A stretch of DNA of 64,000 nucleotides from Desulfobacteraceae bacterium 4572_130 (GTDB lineage Bacteria > Desulfobacterota > Desulfobacteria > Desulfobacterales > Desulfobacteraceae), in NCBI GenBank assembly GCA_002084425.1, contig NBLN01000011.1, forward strand, positions 1 to 64,000. Direction: 5' to 3'. The stretch's first letter is position 1, and each line of letters begins with the position of its first letter. This document shows, piece by piece, positions 63,993 to 64,000 of this stretch. The position numbers and the translations under genes were made by a program. The notes beneath the pieces are model-generated. The model saw nothing but the letters and a program-made list of their open reading frames with translations. It was not told the origin of the DNA and did no database searches.

Positions 63993-64000
63993 TAACTTGG

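Overview
The window is very AT-rich (roughly 30% GC by eye). It looks like chromosome from a strictly anaerobic bacterium, most plausibly a Desulfobacterota (deltaproteobacterial) sulfate reducer or relative. The support is a type II secretion (T2SS) operon with gspN and with yidD plus a TPR gene between gspE and gspF, an electron-transfer flavoprotein alpha chain carrying two [4Fe-4S] clusters, a free-standing B12 mutase, and molybdenum hydroxylase subunits that include a 4-hydroxybenzoyl-CoA-reductase-like FAD/[4Fe-4S] protein. The taxonomic call is inference; there is no rRNA in the window.

Layout. (1) 1-6.7 kb: 3' end of a formylglycine-generating-enzyme-like gene, then T2SS genes gspG(broken)-H-I-J-K-L-M-N on the + strand. 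(2) 6.9-12 kb, minus strand: an AAA/DUF4143 ATPase, a small unknown protein and a single-chain type IIG restriction-modification enzyme. (3) 12.2-19.6 kb, minus strand: the other half of the T2SS operon (gspC-D-E-yidD-TPR-gspF). (4) 19.6-22.8 kb, minus strand: a multiply broken HsdM/HsdS-type restriction gene ending at an integron attC-like site. (5) 23.8-57.3 kb, + strand: a catabolic cluster (type III CoA-transferase, etfB, etfA, acyl-CoA dehydrogenase, B12 mutase small and large subunits, hydantoinase/oxoprolinase A and B, two sets of molybdenum hydroxylase subunits). Unrelated genes or gene remnants sit in many of its junctions: DUF2130 and RhuM remnants, BRO-N and DUF1016 fragments, a lipoprotein/outer-membrane-protein pair, a type III restriction system, toxin-antitoxin remnants, and a GmrSD-like/DNA methyltransferase islet. 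(6) 57.3-64 kb, + strand: a run of small toxin-antitoxin and unknown genes separated by attC-like imperfect palindromes, resembling an integron cassette array without an integrase in view.

How it fits together. The catabolic genes suggest activation of an acid to its CoA thioester, dehydrogenation coupled to ETF, a carbon-skeleton rearrangement on a dicarboxylic acyl-CoA (the mutase keeps the Tyr and Arg that methylmalonyl-CoA mutase uses for the carboxylate), and molybdenum-dependent hydroxylation or reductive dehydroxylation of a ring compound. The substrate cannot be told from sequence. Several members are damaged: hyuA has lost its N-terminal nucleotide-binding segment, one [2Fe-2S] subunit has a stop and a deletion, one FAD subunit has an internal deletion, and one molybdenum subunit lacks the usual catalytic Glu. 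So the pathway may be decaying or partly replaced elsewhere.

The most striking pattern is that defence and toxin-antitoxin genes have entered the junctions of both large operons, always in the host operon's orientation, and that attC-like sites lie beside some of them. Many inserted genes carry in-frame stops or frameshifts. Gene order, motifs and repeats were read directly; functions come from family knowledge; the insertion history is inference.
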